A stretch of DNA of 64,000 nt from JAGDVO01 sp964590075 [NCBI: uncultured Aquificales bacterium] (GTDB lineage: Bacteria; Thermosulfidibacterota; Thermosulfidibacteria; Thermosulfidibacterales): contig CAZPXS010000001.1 in the NCBI GenBank assembly GCA_964590075.1, positions 369,192-433,191 of the forward strand, written 5' to 3'. Of this stretch, positions 63,282 through 64,000 are shown piece after piece; position 1 is the first letter of the stretch; every line of letters begins with the position of its first letter. A program made the translations under genes and the position numbers. Below the pieces are notes generated by a model, which was given only the letters and a program-made list of their open reading frames with translations, was not told where the DNA came from and made no database searches.

Positions 63282-63927
63282 TTTTGTCTAAGATTTCCCT
63301 GAATTTTTGAGCTACTTCTCTTGGATTATCCGATTTCATTATACTTGATACTACAGCTATACCCTTTATACCGGTATCCTTAAGTAGATTAACGTTCTCC
63401 AGCGTTATTCCTCCTATTGCCACGACAGGGATTGTACTTACGCTTGTTACCTTCTTTAAACCTTCTATCCCTATGATTTCACCTGCATCTGGTTTCGTTT
63501 TTGTTCCAAATACGTCACCTGTACCGAAGTAATCTACAATCCCTTCACCTTGAATGGATTTAACTATCTCTGGATTATCACAGGAGTAGCCTATAATTTT
63601 GTTAGGTCCTAAAATTTCCCTTGCGTACTTTGGTGGGAGATCCTCTTCTCCTAAATGAACTCCTTCTGCATCTAAGGCAAAGGCTACATCAACCCTATCG
63701 TTTATGATTAAAGGGATGTCGTATTTTTCAGTTAGTCTCTTAAGTTGTGAACCGATATTTAGCATCTCTCGTGTAGAACTATTTTTGACTCTCATTTGAA
63801 CTATACTTACACCGCCTATAATGGCTTCCTCTACTTTCCAGAGATATTCTTCGATAGAATTTACCGATGAGTAATCTGCAACAAGGTATAATCTATAGTC
63901 AACCTTTTCTTTGATGAAACGTTTCAT
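63271..63927 (-). CDS. thiE: Thiamine-phosphate synthase
   Basis: About 218 residues. Joins the pyrimidine and thiazole parts of thiamine. Seen: YLVADYSSVNSIEEYL, GGVSIVQMRVKNSSTREML, PLIINDRVDVAFALDAEGVHLGEEDLPP, IIGYSCDNPEIVKS, DYFGTGDVFGTKTKPDAGEIIG, VVAIGGITLENVNLL and GIAVVSSIM. ATG 63927 is chosen over GTG 63930; neither has a strong ribosome site. No thiamine riboswitch fits in the 40 bases upstream. Confidence 0.94.
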   Translation of the reverse strand: MKRFIKEKVDYRLYLVADYSSVNSIEEYLWKVEEAIIGGVSIVQMRVKNSSTREMLNIGSQLKRLTEKYDIPLIINDRVDVAFALDAEGVHLGEEDLPPKYAREILGPNKIIGYSCDNPEIVKSIQGEGIVDYFGTGDVFGTKTKPDAGEIIGIEGLKKVTSVSTIPVVAIGGITLENVNLLKDTGIKGIAVVSSIMKSDNPREVAQKFREILDKIID

Positions 63928-63929
63928 CA
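63912..63929. promoter_or_regulatory. 18-base palindrome at the thiE start
   Basis: TGATGAAACGTTTCATCA is a perfect palindrome over the thiE start codon. Its AAACGTTT centre is shared with the palindrome before tetR. It could be an operator, or just a coincidence of the Met-Lys-Arg-Phe-Ile codons. Confidence 0.3.
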
Positions 63930-63968
63930 CTTAACTCGATTGAAAGATATTATAAACAAAAAATAAGG

Positions 63969-64000
63969 GCCCTGGCACCGACCTACTTTCCCACCACCTC
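63969..64000 (-). rRNA. rrf: 5S rRNA, 3' end only, cut by window edge
   Basis: On the minus strand the sequence ends with GGGAAAGTAGGTCGGTGCCA then GGGC, the helix-V/loop and 3' stem of 5S rRNA (compare GAGAGTAGG...TGCCAGGC in model bacteria). The gene's 5' part and the upstream 23S must lie beyond 64000. Transcription runs toward the dif-like site. Confidence 0.85.

Noticed and set aside
63931-63968. Thiamine riboswitch before thiE
   Set aside because: Only about 40 bases separate thiE from the 5S gene, too short for a THI element, and no thi-box bases were seen.

Overview
The window looks like chromosome of a thermophilic, double-membraned (diderm) bacterium. A TolC-type outer-membrane channel with a lipoprotein adaptor implies an outer membrane. 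MurE carries the DNPR motif of meso-diaminopimelate-adding enzymes. Arg codons are mostly AGG/AGA and Ile is often ATA, genes overlap heavily and intergenic space is minimal. A tree was not run; the order parA-parB-atpF'-atpF-atpH-atpA-atpG-atpD-atpC and a PglB-like oligosaccharyltransferase recall Campylobacterota, Desulfobacterota and deep-branching thermophiles related to them. No CRISPR array, transposase, integrase or phage gene was seen.

Layout. 1-6.9 kb: the 3' part of a ferritin-like/VIT iron transporter gene, tRNA-Asn, then a minus-strand operon (flavin reductase, PIN-like protein, HPD-less J-like protein, patatin lipase, an unknown, nicotinate phosphoribosyltransferase, PglB-like oligosaccharyltransferase). 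6.9-8.4 kb: an M20 peptidase and a NUDIX hydrolase. 8.4-21.4 kb: a compact cell-wall cluster rsmH-murE-murF-mraY-murD-murG-murC-murB-ddl-ftsZ followed by a radical SAM gene; ftsL, ftsI, ftsW, ftsQ and ftsA are missing from their usual places. 21.3-24.9 kb (minus): SPOR-like membrane protein, EF-G2-type GTPase, phosphoesterase. 24.9-34.6 kb: hemH-hemG-parA-parB and then the F1/stalk genes of the ATP synthase (subunits a and c are not here). 34.6-40 kb: phoU, a TrpF-like protein with an ABC-2 exporter, myo-inositol-phosphate synthase and a homocysteine-biosynthesis (DUF39) protein. 40-46.2 kb: a TetR-controlled tripartite efflux operon with one ATPase and two different MacB-type permeases. 46.3-48.2 kb: an L-lactate permease-type carrier and cutA. 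48.3-59.3 kb: thiolase, purC, ribF and a cell-wall amidase, running into a tightly coupled accessory set: HDOD, CheR, HAD, DEDDh exonuclease, an ARPP-1/DUF6569-like protein and an 866-residue Ser/Thr kinase fused to a UvrD-like helicase. 59.26-59.69 kb: a 434-base convergent gap holding a strong dif-site candidate. 59.7-64 kb: mnmG, a YhcC-type radical SAM protein, an amidohydrolase, thiE and the 3' end of a 5S rRNA gene.

The gene directions fit the dif call. The long plus-strand block, including the ATP synthase, and the minus-strand rRNA at the right edge both point toward 59.4 kb, as expected where two replication forks meet. The most unusual system is the kinase-helicase fusion with its exonuclease and ARPP-1-like partners, placed directly beside dif. 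I read it as a phosphorylation-gated DNA or RNA repair or defence module; that function is inference, not something the sequence proves.
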